Below are positions 20,175 through 29,478 of a stretch of DNA of 64,000 bases, piece by piece. This DNA comes from Clostridia bacterium (GTDB lineage: Bacteria > Bacillota > Clostridia > Lachnospirales > Lachnospiraceae), in contig BNZI01000004.1 of NCBI GenBank assembly GCA_026000945.1, forward strand, positions 1 through 64,000, read 5' to 3'. Position numbers and translations under genes: made by a program. Below the pieces are notes generated by a model. That model saw only the letters and a list, made by a program, of their open reading frames with translations, was not told where the DNA came from and ran no database searches. Positions within the stretch are counted from its first letter, which is position 1. The number at the start of each line of letters is the position of its first letter.

Positions 20175-21031
20175 TGAAATTTTTCAAAAAACAAGTTGAT
20201 ATCTTCAAAACAATCTGCATTTTCAGCAATAGTTTGTTCATCCCAATTCCACCATTGAACACGTTGCAAAATTTCAATCTCTTGTTCACTAAAACGAAAT
20301 TTTTTTACTTTGCCCGGTACACCTACCACAATCGCAAAAGGCGGGACATCCTCATTCACAACAGCATTTGCTCCAATAATCGCACCGTCTCCAATGGTAT
20401 GTACTTTACTAGCATTGATAAAGACATTTGCTCCAATCCATACATCCGAACCAATTTTAATCGAATGAAAAGACTCCAAATGTGCATTTAACCCAGATTT
20501 TTCTAGTTTATTCAATGAAACTACATCTCTTTCCAAACGATGGCAAGTGGTTAAACTACGCACATGATGATTACCATTCATATAGGCTTTTCCATTAATG
20601 GATACATATCGTCCAATCGAAGAAATACAGTTATGCTGAGAATGTTGTCCTATACAATTTAAAAAGGTAGAGAATCCAGTTGTATATTTTCCAATGGGAA
20701 CACCATCAAAAACAAAATCATATTCCAACAAATCATCATTCTTCACTAAATAGTCTTCATTAACTACAAACCCTTTATTTTTCAAGCATTGTACCGTCTG
20801 ATTATTTTCAATCGTAACACAAAAACAACTTTCTTTATTTAATACTTCCCGACTTTTTACAGGAATTCCCCTAATCACCGGAGTACTTTTATAGTGATCA
20901 GAAATAAAATACGATGTTGGAATACCATGCGATTTTAAGATAAAATGAATTTTTAATGCAACATTTGTGATTCCCCACACCACCACACTACGCCCAACCA
21001 ATTTTTCTTTGACTTTTGTAATAAAATCCAT
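20171..21031 (-). CDS. Hexapeptide-repeat acyltransferase with N-terminal Rossmann-like domain
   Basis: 286 residues. The first about 100 residues (VGRSVVVWGITNVALKIHFIL...) look like a nucleotide-sugar-type Rossmann domain as found ahead of some sugar O-/N-acetyltransferases. From about residue 125 the protein turns into a left-handed beta-helix: SSIGRYVSING, then IKIGSDVWIGANVFI and HTIGDGAIIGANAVV with regular [LIV]G repeats, and VVGVPGKVKKF near the end. HHVRSLTT (about 157) supplies a likely catalytic histidine, as in the CatB/NodL-type family. Likely acetylates a surface sugar or polymer in the cytosol. Stop and next start overlap (ATGA). Confidence 0.85.
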   Translation of the reverse strand: MDFITKVKEKLVGRSVVVWGITNVALKIHFILKSHGIPTSYFISDHYKSTPVIRGIPVKSREVLNKESCFCVTIENNQTVQCLKNKGFVVNEDYLVKNDDLLEYDFVFDGVPIGKYTTGFSTFLNCIGQHSQHNCISSIGRYVSINGKAYMNGNHHVRSLTTCHRLERDVVSLNKLEKSGLNAHLESFHSIKIGSDVWIGANVFINASKVHTIGDGAIIGANAVVNEDVPPFAIVVGVPGKVKKFRFSEQEIEILQRVQWWNWDEQTIAENADCFEDINLFFEKFQ

Positions 21032-21135
21032 AAGCGATTATTCATCACGCATTTTTCAGCGTGTATCCTTTCATGATAAATACTTTACTTTTTTACTTAA
21101 AGATTGTTTCCCTCTCATCCTCAGTCAATGCTTTC

Positions 21136-22134
21136 TCATTCCATAATCATTACCGCCTTTGTATATAAATTTACTCCATGCACCCTATTGGGGTGTATGT
21201 GATCTAGTAAATACTTTTCTGTAGATTCTCGCTCTAATGTGGCTTTCAAAAACGGATTCGGATTCACATATAAATATCCATTACTTTTACAAAATGCCGA
21301 TAGTGCATCACTATACTGTAGAAGCAAAGCATCCCGTTCAGAAAGCGATTTACAACGATGAACACGATCATTTGTCAAAGCTAACCACGGTGCAACAAAA
21401 ACAAAATCTGTATTCCGATTTTGTACATGAATATGGTTAATTAATTCGGATATTCTTTCAATATACTGTTCCGGTGTCATTGCACATATAGCAGGATTTC
21501 GATAACAGACATCATTTGTCCCAATTGCAATCACATAACCCTCTGCACCAACATTTGCAATGATTTCAGCACGGTTTAATAAAGTTTGTACCACTCCACT
21601 ATCATAAGCTTTTTCTGTAATATTGATCGAATCAAAAAGGCTTGCCAAGGGCTGATACCAGCCAATACCTCCATTTTTTGAACCTGCAGTGATCGAATCC
21701 CCAACAAAGCAAACAGACTGCTTTGCCGATAACCATTGATAAATTTTTGTATCGACAAAATCTTCTGGTTTAGGATATGCCGGGGCAGGATCCTGTCTGA
21801 ATCCCTCTCTTGTCTTATAGTACCTTGGTGTCGCAGCTTCAATAGGAAGTTTTTGCCCCAACATGACTTCTGTGATCGTTGCATGAACCTGCTTAATTCG
21901 CTTAAATTCAGCGGTACTAATTTGTGCATTTAAGTCCGGATTTGTCAAAAGGTCATAAATAGGCAGGGCACGATGTGTCTTACCTAATAGGCATTGTGCA
22001 TAAAGCGGAATAATAGATGTTCCCATTATTGATTTGTTCTCACAATCAAAGTAAATTTCTATTAATGCTGAAGCATCTCCATCATACTCTGTATAAGAAT
22101 TCGTAAAGTTTCCAAGTCCATTCACAATCAACAT
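21136..22134 (-). pseudogene. SGNH hydrolase half of a split CapA-SGNH gene
   Basis: The first about 105 residues (MLIVNGLGNFTNSYTEYDGDASALIEIYF...) are the end of a CapA-type domain, not a true N-terminus. The rest is an SGNH/GDSL esterase with FVGDSITAGS (nucleophile serine), GGIGWYQP, AIGTNDVCYRN (block III) and DHIHPN (Asp-His dyad), all intact. It therefore was one long protein with the ORF upstream (22148-22924) before a frameshift. The downstream half has an ATG directly after the break but no convincing ribosome site, so whether the esterase is still made is uncertain. SGNH enzymes in such settings add or remove acyl groups on surface polymers. Confidence 0.8.
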
Positions 22135-22147
22135 ATTATTTCGGAAA

Positions 22148-22924
22148 TCAATTGGCTGAACAGCAACATATCACAATATCCGCTCCGGCTTCAGAAAAAA
22201 CTTCATACCACGCTTTTTGCAAATCATCAGGCGCATGTAAAAATTGTCCTCCCATATGTGGCATAACAATGATAATATCCGGATTTTCAGCTTTCACTTT
22301 GGCAAACTGCCTAAATACTTCTTCTTTTGCAAAAGCAAACTGTTCATTTTGAGGATTTACTACAAAAGAGGATAGATAGGCATCGTTCCCTTTCAAATTT
22401 CTTTTTGCGGTAGGCGTATAAGCCAAAAAAGCAAATTTAATCCCCTGAAGCTCTACTATTTTCACCTTTTCTTTTTCTTCTTTTGAACGATATGTACCTA
22501 TATGGTCAAGTCCAATTGAATCTAAGACATCTAATGTTCTCATTGCCCCTGTTACACCTTTATCTAAAAAGTGATTGTTGGCTGTTGTAACTAAGTTAAA
22601 TCCTGCATTTTTTACTGCTTTCGCAAAACTATCTGGAAAATTCAATGCAAGAGGTTTGCCATCTCCATAATTACTGGAAGAATAACCCCCACCTGAACCG
22701 GCACAAGGACCTTCAAAGACACCGACAGAATAATCTACTTGTGAGATATAAGGTGAAGTATAGGTAAATATAGAAGAAAAATCGTATTTCTCCCCATCAA
22801 AAGCATTCTTTACACTATCTTCAAGTAAAATAAGATCCCCAGCAAAAAGTAATTTCAATGCTGAATCAAACTTATGTTTCTCACTTTTAGAAAGCGTTTT
22901 ATAAATTCTGTTTATTGCCGCCAT
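22148..22924 (-). pseudogene. capA: CapA-type metallophosphoesterase half, truncated by frameshift
   Basis: Poly-gamma-glutamate/CapA superfamily domain: KLLFAGDLILLED (metal Asp), TTANNHFLDKGVTGAMRTLD (Asn-His-x3-Asp), VKIVELQGIKFAFLAYTP and VMPHMGGQF. It ends abnormally at GADIVICCCSAN. In the other frame the sequence resumes VAVQPIDFRNNMLIVNGLGNF, the expected continuation after the HxxPHxxQP motif. The DNA is consistent with loss of about 11 bases near 22160-22170, which removed the His-Pro-His metal motif and shifted the frame. I place the start at ATG 22924 (MAAINRIYKTL) after GGAGGG; an open frame continues to 23011. CapA in Bacillus helps anchor or export poly-gamma-glutamate capsule. 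Confidence 0.8.
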
Positions 22925-23276
22925 CTCTAACCCTCCGTACATCAATCTACCATGATCATGGTCATCATGGTCGCACAGACTGCGGCGTACATATGTGAAC
23001 TCTTTATGCAATCGTATGCGATGATACCAATATGATCAATTTTCTGTGTTATCTTTTTCTGTTTTTTCATGTCTCATGAAAATTTTCTATTCTCTTTTAA
23101 AAATTCGCCTTACAGATATTCCTTATTTTTACATAATTTAAACAATAATAAAAATACCACCGATAAAGTACTGAATATCATCTATTTTTGTCCTATATCC
23201 GTAATGCCTTACCATAAATACATTTAACACTTGCTTAGAATATTTCATATACATGGCGCATTCCAGATAAAAGAAG

Positions 23277-23579
23277 CTATTCAGTATCTGCTGCCCTCCT
23301 ATAAATTGTTTGTACAGAATGTTCCAGAAATGTAATCAAATCATGTAAATAACGAGAAACTCTAATAACAATATCTTTAACAACTTCTTCCGTCGTTTCT
23401 AGAATTATCCACTTGCCTGCATCCGCTTAAGGACATGCTGTTTTCGATATGCTCCACAAACCTTCTTGTTTTAAAATTTTATTTTTTAAAAACTGTAAAC
23501 ATTTCTCTGTGGATAAAAGATTGTCTTTGCTTCTATTCTTCATATTTTTTGAGTGATGATAAGGAATTTTAGTTTTCAT
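23277..23579 (-). pseudogene. Possible small broken gene of unknown function
   Basis: From ATG 23579 (ribosome site CAGGAGAA about 10 bases upstream) the frame reads MKTKIPYHHSKNMKNRSK... for 50 codons, meets TAA at 23427-23429, and continues in the same frame ADAGKWIILETTEEVVKD, then IVIRVSRYLHDLITFLEHS, to TAG at 23277. The second part looks like real helical protein. This suggests a gene of about 100 residues split by one nonsense codon, but I do not recognise it. The rest of the region 22925-23276 is AT-rich without features I can support. Confidence 0.35.
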
Positions 23580-23652
23580 GATAAAAAATTCTCCTGTTCT
23601 TTGATTTTCTTATGTTAGTAAATTATTTTACGCTGTAAAACAAATATGTAAA

Positions 23653-23718
23653 AGACTATACTTCCATAAAAATGGAAGTATAGTCTAAATAATACCTAAA
23701 TTAGAGTATTTAGGTATT
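23653..23718 (-). terminator. Double hairpin terminating the Ser-Asp protein transcript
   Basis: Two perfect hairpins: AGACTATACTTCCAT/ATGGAAGTATAGTCT (23653-23667 with 23672-23686, AAAA loop) and AATACCTAAAT/ATTTAGGTATT (23691-23701 with 23708-23718). On the - strand the first is followed by CTTTTACATATTTG, fitting a Rho-independent terminator. It lies 44 bases past the old stop at 23730 but about 260 past the present stop, supporting the view that the gene once ended at 23730. Confidence 0.75.
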
Positions 23719-23729
23719 ATTCCAATTAT

Positions 23730-23947
23730 TTAATATGGAATCCCTCCATTCCAAAATATATCACTAACACGTAATTCAGTTACTTTATCTAATAACTCTT
23801 GAACATTGGGATCACTTTCTCCTAAAGTAGTTATATCTTATCCAACGTATTACTTAATCCAGAATTAGCTTCTCTCCAACTAGTTATTTCAACTGATAAA
23901 TCTGGATTATTTAATTCAAATAATACATCTTCTAATGAAGTCAACGC
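23730..23947 (-). pseudogene. Decayed C-terminal tail of the Ser-Asp surface protein
   Basis: Directly after the TAA stop the same frame continues [20 protein letters not shown] and [18 protein letters not shown], then hits TAA. A two-base shift restores [20 protein letters not shown] and RVSDIFWNGGIPY, ending TAA at 23730-23732. So a non-repetitive tail of about 72 residues was cut off by one in-frame nonsense codon and one frameshift. There is no LPXTG sorting signal in it. Confidence 0.7.
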
Positions 23948-26900
23948 TTACAATGTGCCTGTAGTATCTCCGTCCGTGTCGCCGTCCGTATCCCCGTCCG
24001 TGTCGCCGTCCGTGTCTCCATCTATATCTCCGTCAGTATCTCCATCGGTATCTCCGTCAGTATCGCCGTCCGTGTCTCCATCCGTATCTCCGTCGGTATC
24101 CCCGTCCGTGTCGCCATCCGTATCGCCGTCCGTGTCTCCGTCCGTGTCTCCATCCGTATCTCCATCAGTGTCTCCGTCCGTGTCGCCGTCCGTATCCCCG
24201 TCCGTATCTCCATCGGTATCTCCGTCAGTGTCTCCGTCGGTGTCTCCGTCGGTATCTCCGTCAGTGTCTCCGTCCGTATCGCCGTCCGTATCTCCATCAG
24301 TGTCTCCGTCCGTATCGCCGTCCGTATCTCCGTCGGTATCTCCGTCGGTATCGCCGTCCGTGTCGCTATCTGAGTCGCTGTCGCTATCTGAATCGCTGTC
24401 GCTATCTGAATCACTATCGCTATCTGAATCGCTGTCGCTATCTGAGTCGCTGTCGGTGTCTGAATCGCTGTCGCTATCTGAATCGCTGTCGCTATCTGAA
24501 TCGCTGTCGCTATCTGTATCGCTGTCGCTATCTGTATCGCTGTCGCTATCTGAGTCGCTGTCGCTATCTGAGTCGCTGTCGCTATCTGAATCGCTGTCGC
24601 TATCTGAATCGCTGTCGGTGTCTGAATCGCTGTCGCTATCTGAATCGCTGTCGCTATCTGAATCGCTGTCGCTATCTGAGTCGCTGTCGCTATCTGAATC
24701 GCTGTCGCTATCTGAATCGCTGTCGGTGTCTGTATCGCTGTCGCTATCTGAGTCTGAATCGCTGTCGCTATCTGAATCGCTGTCGCTATCTGAATCACTA
24801 TCGCTATCTGAGTCTGAGTCTGAGTCTGAGTCTGAGTCGCTGTCACTATCTGAGTCGCTGTCGCTATCTGAGTCGCTGTCGCTATCTGAGTCTGAGTCTG
24901 AGTCGCTATCTGAGTCTGAGTCTGAGTCGCTGTCGCTATCTGAATCGCTGTCGCTATCCGAATCGCTGTCGCTATCTGAGTCGCTGTCGCTATCTGAGTC
25001 GCTGTCGCTATCTGAATCGCTGTCGCTATCTGAATCACTATCGCTATCTGAGTCGCTGTCGCTATCTGAGTCTGAATCGCTGTCGCTATCTGAATCGCTG
25101 TCGCTATCTGAATCACTATCGCTATCTGAATCGCTGTCGCTATCTGAATCGCTGTCGCTATCTGAGTCGCTGTCGGAGTCTGAATCACTATCGCTATCTG
25201 AATCGCTGTCGGAGTCTGAATCGCTATCGCTATCTGAATCGCTGTCGGTGTCTGTATCGCTGTCGCTATCTGAGTCACTGTCGGAGTCTGAATCGCTGTC
25301 GCTATCTGAGTCACTGTCGCTATCTGTATCGCTGTCGCTATCTGTATCGCTGTCAGTGTCTGTATCGCTGTCGCTATCTGTATCGCTGTCGGTGTCTGTA
25401 TCGCTGTCGCTATCTGTATCGCTGTCGGTGTCTGAATCGCTGTCGCCATCGGAGTCACTGTCGCTATCTGAATCGCTGTCGCTATCTGAATCGCTGTCGG
25501 AGTCTGAATCGCTGTCGCCATCGGAGTCACTGTCGCTATCTGAATCGCTGTCGCTATCTGAATCACTGTCGCTATCTGTATCGCTGTCGCTATCTGTATC
25601 GCTGTCGCTATCTGTATCGCTGTCGCTATCTGAGTCGCTGTCGGAGTCTGAATCACTATCGCTATCTGTATCGCTGTCGGAGTCTGAATCGCTATCGCTA
25701 TCTGAATCGCTATCGGTGTCTGTATCGCTGTCGCTATCTGTATCGCTGTCGGTGTCTGTATCGCTGTCGCTATCTGAATCACTGTCGCTATCTGTATCGC
25801 TGTCGGAGTCTGAATCGCTATCGCTATCTGAGTCGCTGTCGGAGTCTGAGTCGCTATCGCTATCTGAGTCGCTGTCGGAGTCTGAGTCGCTGTCGCTATC
25901 TGAGTCGCTGTCGCTATCCGAATCGCTGTCGCTATCTGAGTCGCTGTCGGTGTCTGTATCGCTGTCGCTATCTGAATCGCTGTCGCTATCTGAGTCGCTG
26001 TCAGAGTCTGAATCGCTGTCGCTATCTGAATCGCTGTCGCTATCTGAATCGCTGTCGCTATCTGAATCACTATCGCTATCTGAATCACTGTCGCTATCTG
26101 AGTCTGAATCGCTGTCGCTATCTGAATCGCTGTCGCTATCTGAATCACTATCGCTATCTGAATCACTGTCGCTATCTGAGTCGCTGTCGCTATCTGAGTC
26201 GCTGTCGCTATCTGAGTCGCTGTCGCTATCTGAATCACTATCGCTATCTGAATCACTGTCGCTATCTGAATCACTATCGCTATCTGAATCGCTGTCGGTG
26301 TCTGTATCCGTATCGGTATCCGGTTCTGTTGCTGGCTCCGGTCCTGTCGACGGCGTTTCTGTCTCTGGTTCCGTCTCTGGTTCTGTTACTGTATCCAATG
26401 CTTCAACCACTGTATCTGTCAGCATTTCTGCCACATCTTGAGGATCTACTGCAATTTTTTCCAACTCTTCTTCATTGATATCCTCTATTTTCACAGATAC
26501 ATTTTTACCATCAAATTGAATTTCTGTAATTTTTCCTTTGCTATCAACTTTGAATTTATTTCCATCCGCATCTTTATTTGTACCTTTTTTGATTTTTCCA
26601 TTTTCACCAATCAGATACCAGACACCTTTAATTTTAATCGGAGAACATTTTTGTCCATCAATTCCCGTTGCCAAAACACCGTCAATATAAATGTAATCTC
26701 CCTCTACTCTGGTAGCGCCATGTCCTTTTTCAGCCCTACCTTTTCCTGTAGAAAAATACATCGTAGCGGTTTCTCCGTTCTCACCCTCTACGTTCTTGAC
26801 TTTGCCCGTTTTCATCGAACCGTCGCTTGATGAACCAAAATAATATCTTGCTGTTCCCACTCTTTCATTTTTTTCCGAAGAACTTAAAGCTCTCGTAGCT

Positions 26901-27841
26901 GATGCAGGAGCATAGAATAATTTATCGTTCAATTCTTCTGCGTGTAAACGCACTAATCCAGAAAGCATCGTTCCATTGACATCAAAACCATAGTCTTTTC
27001 CATTTACTGTTTTGATGCTACCTGATGCAGATCCATTTCCTACATAAGGATTTCCTTTTTTATCTACGTAATACCAATAAGTATCGCCCCCATCATCATC
27101 AGGAGCCGCTTGTTTCAACCATGTACTTTTCTTAACTGAACCATCTTCCGCACCACCTGCAAAGACTACCTCTGTTCTTCCATCAGGTGTAATTTCTTCC
27201 TCATAAGAAGAAAAAGCTTCCTTATCTACCCAACCATAAAGCATACGACCGTCATCATCAAAAAGGTAACTTTTTTGGTTAATAGTTCTCTCTGCTGAGA
27301 CAACCTTTTTTCCTTTGGCATCAAAGTAATACCAATCGGTTTCTCCCTCATCATCTGCCAGTTTAGCCCATTGATTCACTTGTCTTGAGCCATCTTCGGC
27401 ACTACCATAATAATAGTCATCTATCCAGTCATATTCCATTGCGCCACAAACATTAAAGGAATAAATTTTTCCATTAATTGTTGCTGTTTGTTCTTTTAAC
27501 ATTTTTCCATCAGAACCAAAGTAAAACCACCTTACCTCCCCGTTCATATGTGCGCAAGGTAGCTTTCTCCATTGGTTAAGAACTCTTTCTCCCCAAGTAT
27601 CTACATAATAAGTATCATCAATGACTTGAGAGGTTAGTACTTCTCCATTTTCGCCTAAATAATAGTATTTTTGGTTTTCTCCAACTTTCCATTGATTTTT
27701 CAATGCGTCATTACCGTCATAGAAATACCAATTGCTTCCTTCTTGCACCCAGCCTACAGCAGCGAAGACATTCATACTTGCAGTAGCACTCAGTACACCG
27801 GCAGCACCTAAAATTGCAGCCCATTTAGTTTGTTTTCTCAT
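23948..27841 (-). CDS. Secreted wall-binding protein with giant Ser-Asp and Asp-Thr-Asp-Gly repeats
   Basis: 1297 residues. Residues 1-28 are a signal peptide ([20 protein letters not shown], cleavage near VFAA). Residues about 29-440 hold choline-binding-like wall repeats: [63 protein letters not shown] and so on, each with paired aromatics and glycines. A Glu/Thr/Pro linker (about 485-505) leads to about 650 residues of Ser-Asp repeat with scattered Thr and Gly (about 505-1159), then about 34 Asp-Thr-Asp-Gly units to TTGTL. Ser-Asp stalks resemble staphylococcal Sdr adhesins; the acidic DxDG units could bind calcium. No sortase motif, so attachment probably relies on the N-terminal repeats. 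ATG 27841 follows AAGGAGAAAA. Role likely adhesin or matrix protein, unproven. Confidence 0.9.
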   Translation of the reverse strand: MRKQTKWAAILGAAGVLSATASMNVFAAVGWVQEGSNWYFYDGNDALKNQWKVGENQKYYYLGENGEVLTSQVIDDTYYVDTWGERVLNQWRKLPCAHMNGEVRWFYFGSDGKMLKEQTATINGKIYSFNVCGAMEYDWIDDYYYGSAEDGSRQVNQWAKLADDEGETDWYYFDAKGKKVVSAERTINQKSYLFDDDGRMLYGWVDKEAFSSYEEEITPDGRTEVVFAGGAEDGSVKKSTWLKQAAPDDDGGDTYWYYVDKKGNPYVGNGSASGSIKTVNGKDYGFDVNGTMLSGLVRLHAEELNDKLFYAPASATRALSSSEKNERVGTARYYFGSSSDGSMKTGKVKNVEGENGETATMYFSTGKGRAEKGHGATRVEGDYIYIDGVLATGIDGQKCSPIKIKGVWYLIGENGKIKKGTNKDADGNKFKVDSKGKITEIQFDGKNVSVKIEDINEEELEKIAVDPQDVAEMLTDTVVEALDTVTEPETEPETETPSTGPEPATEPDTDTDTDTDSDSDSDSDSDSDSDSDSDSDSDSDSDSDSDSDSDSDSDSDSDSDSDSDSDSDSDSDSDSDSDSDSDSDSDSDSDSDSDSDSDSDSDSDSDSDSDSDSDSDSDSDSDSDSDSDTDTDSDSDSDSDSDSDSDSDSDSDSDSDSDSDSDSDSDSDSDSDSDSDSDSDSDTDSDSDSDSDSDTDTDSDTDSDSDTDTDSDSDSDSDSDSDSDTDSDSDSDSDSDSDSDSDTDSDSDTDSDSDTDSDSDSDSDSDSDSDSDSDGDSDSDSDSDSDSDSDSDSDSDSDGDSDSDTDSDTDSDSDTDTDSDTDSDSDTDTDSDTDSDSDTDSDSDSDSDSDSDSDSDSDSDSDTDTDSDSDSDSDSDSDSDSDSDSDSDSDSDSDSDSDSDSDSDSDSDSDSDSDSDSDSDSDSDSDSDSDSDSDSDSDSDSDSDSDSDSDSDSDSDSDSDSDSDSDSDSDSDSDSDSDSDSDSDSDSDSDSDSDSDSDSDSDSDSDSDSDSDSDSDSDSDSDSDSDSDSDSDSDSDTDTDSDSDSDSDSDSDSDSDSDSDSDSDSDSDSDSDSDTDSDSDSDSDSDSDSDSDSDSDSDSDSDTDSDSDTDSDSDSDSDSDSDSDSDSDTDSDSDSDSDSDSDSDSDSDSDSDSDSDSDSDTDGDTDGDTDGDTDGDTDGDTDGDTDGDTDGDTDGDTDGDTDGDTDGDTDGDTDGDTDGDTDGDTDGDTDGDTDGDTDGDTDGDTDGDTDGDTDGDTDGDTDGDTDGDTDGDIDGDTDGDTDGDTDGDTDGDTTGTL
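23960..24362 (-). repeat. 12-bp tandem repeat encoding Asp-Thr-Asp-Gly
   Basis: About 34 tandem 12-base units coding DTDG, with third-position variation between units (GTG/GTA and TCC/TCG/TCT on the + strand), so the copies are not freshly duplicated. One unit has Ile for Thr. Lies at the 3' end of the surface-protein gene. Confidence 0.9.
24363..26315 (-). repeat. 6/18-bp tandem repeat encoding Ser-Asp
   Basis: About 1.95 kb of hexameric GA(T/C)-(AGC/TCA/TCC) repeat with a clear higher-order 18-base unit, GATAGCGACAGCGATTCA and variants. Thr replaces Ser at intervals. Because the unit is a multiple of three, copy-number change by slippage keeps the frame. The repeat also leaves long shadow frames open on both strands, which are not genes. 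Confidence 0.92.
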
Positions 27842-28472
27842 TTTTTCTCCTTAAAATAATCAAAAAACTATTTTATTAAAATTTACTAAAAGTTTCTCCT
27901 ATATTTTACTTTTATTTTATTTAATTTTATAGTATTATTTATTTTAAGTTTTTATTTTTTTTGTTTACGAAATTAATATAAAAAGTTTATATTTACATTA
28001 TTTCCAGAACTTTTTGTCCTGTGAAATATTGATATAAAATCTTTTAATATGTCTATATAAGACTAAAAAACAGAATTTTCAAGGTGAAATTTTCAAAATC
28101 CTATTCCTTAGTTTTCTTAAATCACAAAGCTTATTTTTTCATATTTTATTCTTGATTTATTACTTTTTTCCGTCAAAATAATCTATAAATTTATCAGATA
28201 TACTACTTTGACATAGTTTCGCCATGAAAAATCAACGTTTTTAGAATAAATTTTTCTCATTCTTTTTTTATTGTTTTAATATAGGCAAAAATATTTGAAT
28301 TTCTTTCTTCTCCTCTCTCAAGTTTTCTTAAAACACCTCCAATATTCCTCCATTGCTACTTCTATAAAAGAAAAATATAGTAAAAATTCTCTTCGTTTGA
28401 AAATTGGGCTATGTTAGTAAAATAACTATACACAAGTTTTTTCTAAATAAAATTTAAAACCCTTCTAACAAA
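27842..28472. other. AT-rich upstream region of the surface-protein gene
   Basis: No gene seen. The 630 bases ahead of the Ser-Asp protein start are extremely AT-rich (for example the stretch 27880-28020). Several TATAAA/TATAAT-like hexamers occur on the - strand (such as around 27925-27935), but none pairs with a clear TTGACA, so I do not call a promoter. A long untranslated leader or silencer-type AT tract are both possible. Confidence 0.4.
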
Positions 28473-28527
28473 AAAGCTCCTGTTTAAGCAGTGTGAATGG
28501 ATACTTCACTGCTTAAACAGGAGCTTT
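28473..28527 (-). terminator. Perfect 21-bp hairpin terminator
   Basis: 28473-28493 and 28507-28527 are perfect inverted repeats of 21 bases (core GCTCCTGTTTAAGCAGTG) around a 13-base loop. On the - strand the stem ends in six T. No protein gene ends just upstream of it on that strand, so it may close a transcript running through the repeat array from aspS, or an unrecognised small RNA. Between it and the array (28528-28890) there is no gene; a short frame MRSISKSKPYGLVSIVRMW (28553-28624, -) may be a relic. Confidence 0.6.
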
Positions 28528-28890
28528 GAATTTGCCATAATGATAAAAATTTTTATTCATCATACGTCCACATACGAACAATAGATACCAATCCATAAGG
28601 TTTACTTTTGGAGATTGACCGCATGCCAAATACAATGTTTACGCTTCATGCGGCGAGAGTAAGTAATAAAAGATTTCCAATCACTTCCCCAAACAATAGA
28701 AATTTGAAAAAATTGAGCAAAGTTCATTCAATTTATGAGATATTTTTAGCATCCGTTAAAATAATGTGATTCATAAAGTAAATCCTTGAACAACCATTAT
28801 AGTGTCTTATTGTTGCATCATACAAATCACACAAATAAAAAACACCAAAATGCTTTTTATTTGTTTTTTAGCTTTTATTGTCGTATTGTG

Positions 28891-29458
28891 TCATAATTGT
28901 GAAGTCAATCATGGGCGCACCAATTTGAATATGCTTTGCACATCATCTTCCTAATCAAATTGTGTGCATAAACTGAAGCTTAATCAGCAGGAGTTTTTCT
29001 CCACTGCTGATTGTAGCCGAAGCGATCACGTTCTCAAGTCGCTCTTGAACCTATGGTGATTAGAGCGACTTGAGAACGTGGTAAACTTCCATGATATAAT
29101 AAACGTTTTTTGTTTATTATGTCATAATTGCGAAGTCAATCATGGTTGCGCCAATTTGAGTGTGCTTAGCACATTATCTTCCTAATCAAATTGTGTGCAT
29201 AAACGATATAATAAACGTTTTTGCTTATTATATCATGATTACAAAGTCAATCATGATCGCACCAATTTGAGTGTGCTTTGCACATCATCTTCCTAATCAA
29301 ATTGTGTGCATAAACGATATAATAAACGTTTTTTGTTTATTATATCATGATTGCGAAGTCAATCATGGTTGCGCCAATTTGGGTGTGCTTTGCACATTAT
29401 CTTCCTAATCAAATTGTGTGCATAAACGATATAATAAGCGTTTTTGCTTATTATATCA
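28891..29458 (+). repeat. Tandem array of about 112-bp structured repeats beside aspS
   Basis: Unit A (28891-28973, partial), then after a 119-base interruption units B (29093-29204), C (29205-29315), D (29316-29427) and a terminal half-unit hairpin (29428-29458). Each full unit contains three hairpins: GATATAATAAACG/GTTTATTATATC, CATGATTG/CAATCATG, and CAATTTGA/TCAAATTG enclosing TGTGC-TTT-GCACA. Differences between units are mostly within loops or keep pairing (AAACG versus AAGCG). Not CRISPR: no spacers. The same unit recurs at 57033-57142. Confidence 0.85.
29027..29080 (+). other. Perfect 19-bp inverted repeat inside the repeat array
   Basis: CACGTTCTCAAGTCGCTCT (29027-29045) and its exact complement (29062-29080) flank a 16-base loop. 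Immediately upstream (28981-29011) is a second hairpin AATCAGCAGGAG/CTCC-A-CTGCTGATT. Together they split repeat unit A from unit B. Could be an inserted small element, a small RNA or a paired terminator. Confidence 0.65.
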
Positions 29459-29478
29459 TATTTAAGTATGGTTGGTTC

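Noticed and set aside
23955..26441. An 828-codon open frame on the + strand (Ser-Val-Ser-Pro, Ser-Leu-Ser-Glu repeats) and a 750-codon one in another - frame
   Set aside because: They are mirror products of the hexameric Ser-Asp DNA repeat. The true frame has a signal peptide, folded repeats and a ribosome site; the shadows have none.
28553..28624. Short - strand frame ending GLVSIVRMWTYDE
   Set aside because: Only 23 codons with no ribosome site; could be a relic C-terminus but nothing else supports it.
28891..29458. CRISPR array
   Set aside because: Repeats of about 112 bp are contiguous with no unique spacers, and no cas genes are near.
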